Assembly: GCA_023254985.1 (NCBI GenBank) | Contig: JALRJT010000178.1 | Coordinates: 1-5,976, forward strand | Length of the DNA: 5,976 nt | DNA from: Ilumatobacteraceae bacterium | GTDB taxonomy: Bacteria > Actinomycetota > Acidimicrobiia > Acidimicrobiales > Ilumatobacteraceae | Reading direction: 5' to 3' | The notes under the pieces: model-generated | The model's database searches: none | What the model saw: only the letters and a program-made list of their open reading frames with translations | What the model was told of the DNA's origin: nothing | Made by a program: the position numbers and the translations under genes | Shown: in pieces, positions 5,728 to 5,976 of the stretch | Layout of the letters: each line of letters begins with the position of its first letter | Numbering within the stretch: the first letter of the stretch is position 1

Positions 5728-5976
5728 CATCGACCACCAGTGTGTCGGCACCGCGCTTTCCTCGCCACCAGTCGAGTGCACTCATTTGGGCCTTCCCCTC
5801 GGGCTGTACTCGCTCGCACAGGATGACTCCCGTCGAACAGCCGATCACCACGCGACCATCGCGCAACGACACCGTTCCCCGAGTACAACTCCCTTGGGAT
5901 GAACTTCCTTCGACGATACGCAGACGCTGACCAGCAATGGTCACGAATGCTCCACCAATTCGGATTCGCCGTGCCT
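5720..5976 (-). CDS. fmt: Methionyl-tRNA formyltransferase, C-terminal part only
   Basis: Fmt formylates Met-tRNA-fMet using 10-formyl-tetrahydrofolate, marking the initiator for IF2. Only the last 84 or so codons are in the window; the catalytic domain lies beyond the right edge. The visible part fits the C-terminal OB-like tRNA-binding domain: IRIGGAFVTIAGQRLRIVEG, a GTVSLRDGRVVIGCSTGVIL strand pair, and the well-conserved VQPEGKAQMSALDWWRG near the end (family pattern V-Q-P-E-G-K-x-x-M-S-A-x-D-W-L-R-G). The stop at 5722-5720 lies inside the start region of the cold-shock-like gene. The fragment is short, but the VQPEGK...M segment is distinctive. Confidence 0.88.
   Translation of the reverse strand, partial: ARRIRIGGAFVTIAGQRLRIVEGSSSQGSCTRGTVSLRDGRVVIGCSTGVILCERVQPEGKAQMSALDWWRGKRGADTLVVDDV

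Noticed and set aside
5398..5930. Plus-strand frames across the fmt/cold-shock region (5398-5826, 5660-5902, 5742-5930).
   Set aside because: They are antisense to recognisable fmt and cold-shock-like sequence, with no domain of their own.

Overview
The window looks like chromosomal housekeeping DNA from a moderately GC-rich actinobacterium. My best guess is the class Acidimicrobiia, from gene order and protein style; this is inference, as no search was run. The core is a tightly packed minus-strand translation cluster in the order infC (IF3), rpmI (bL35), rplT (bL20), a TrmH/SpoU-family RNA methyltransferase, pheS, pheT. The same set occurs in this order in many actinobacteria; in Mycobacterium the methyltransferase is called tsnR, with a few extra genes before pheS. 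pheT runs off the left edge after 648 codons, without its C-terminal FDX-ACB domain.

Right of infC lies a 218-bp divergent intergenic region (4975-5192). It holds a dyad and several small inverted repeats. A plus-strand gene for a 104-residue protein resembling the DUF1844 family follows. It converges, with a 7-bp gap, on a minus-strand pair: the C-terminal end of fmt (methionyl-tRNA formyltransferase, cut by the right edge) and, overlapping its stop, a small divergent cold-shock-domain protein. Nearly every gene thus serves translation: initiation (IF3, Fmt), 50S proteins, RNA modification and Phe-tRNA charging.

The most interesting feature is how translation starts are arranged. infC has no ATG, GTG or TTG that could make an intact IF3 N-domain without a long unlikely extension; the fitting start is ATA at 4974. 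The methyltransferase likewise lacks a usual start codon and fits a CTG start at 3768, with a good Shine-Dalgarno sequence and a 4-base CTGA overlap with the rplT stop. pheT starts GTG with a 4-base GTGA overlap with pheS. IF3 is known to discriminate against unusual initiation codons, so one operon may carry two IF3-sensitive starts, at infC and at the methyltransferase. Ahead of infC is a possible 32-codon Arg-rich leader ORF whose stop overlaps the ATA as ATAG. The methyltransferase reading frame also passes through a perfect 11-bp GC-rich hairpin just after rplT.

I found no mobile element, CRISPR array, tRNA, rRNA or clear sign of horizontal transfer. Long plus-strand open frames opposite pheT, pheS and the methyltransferase are shadows of those genes.
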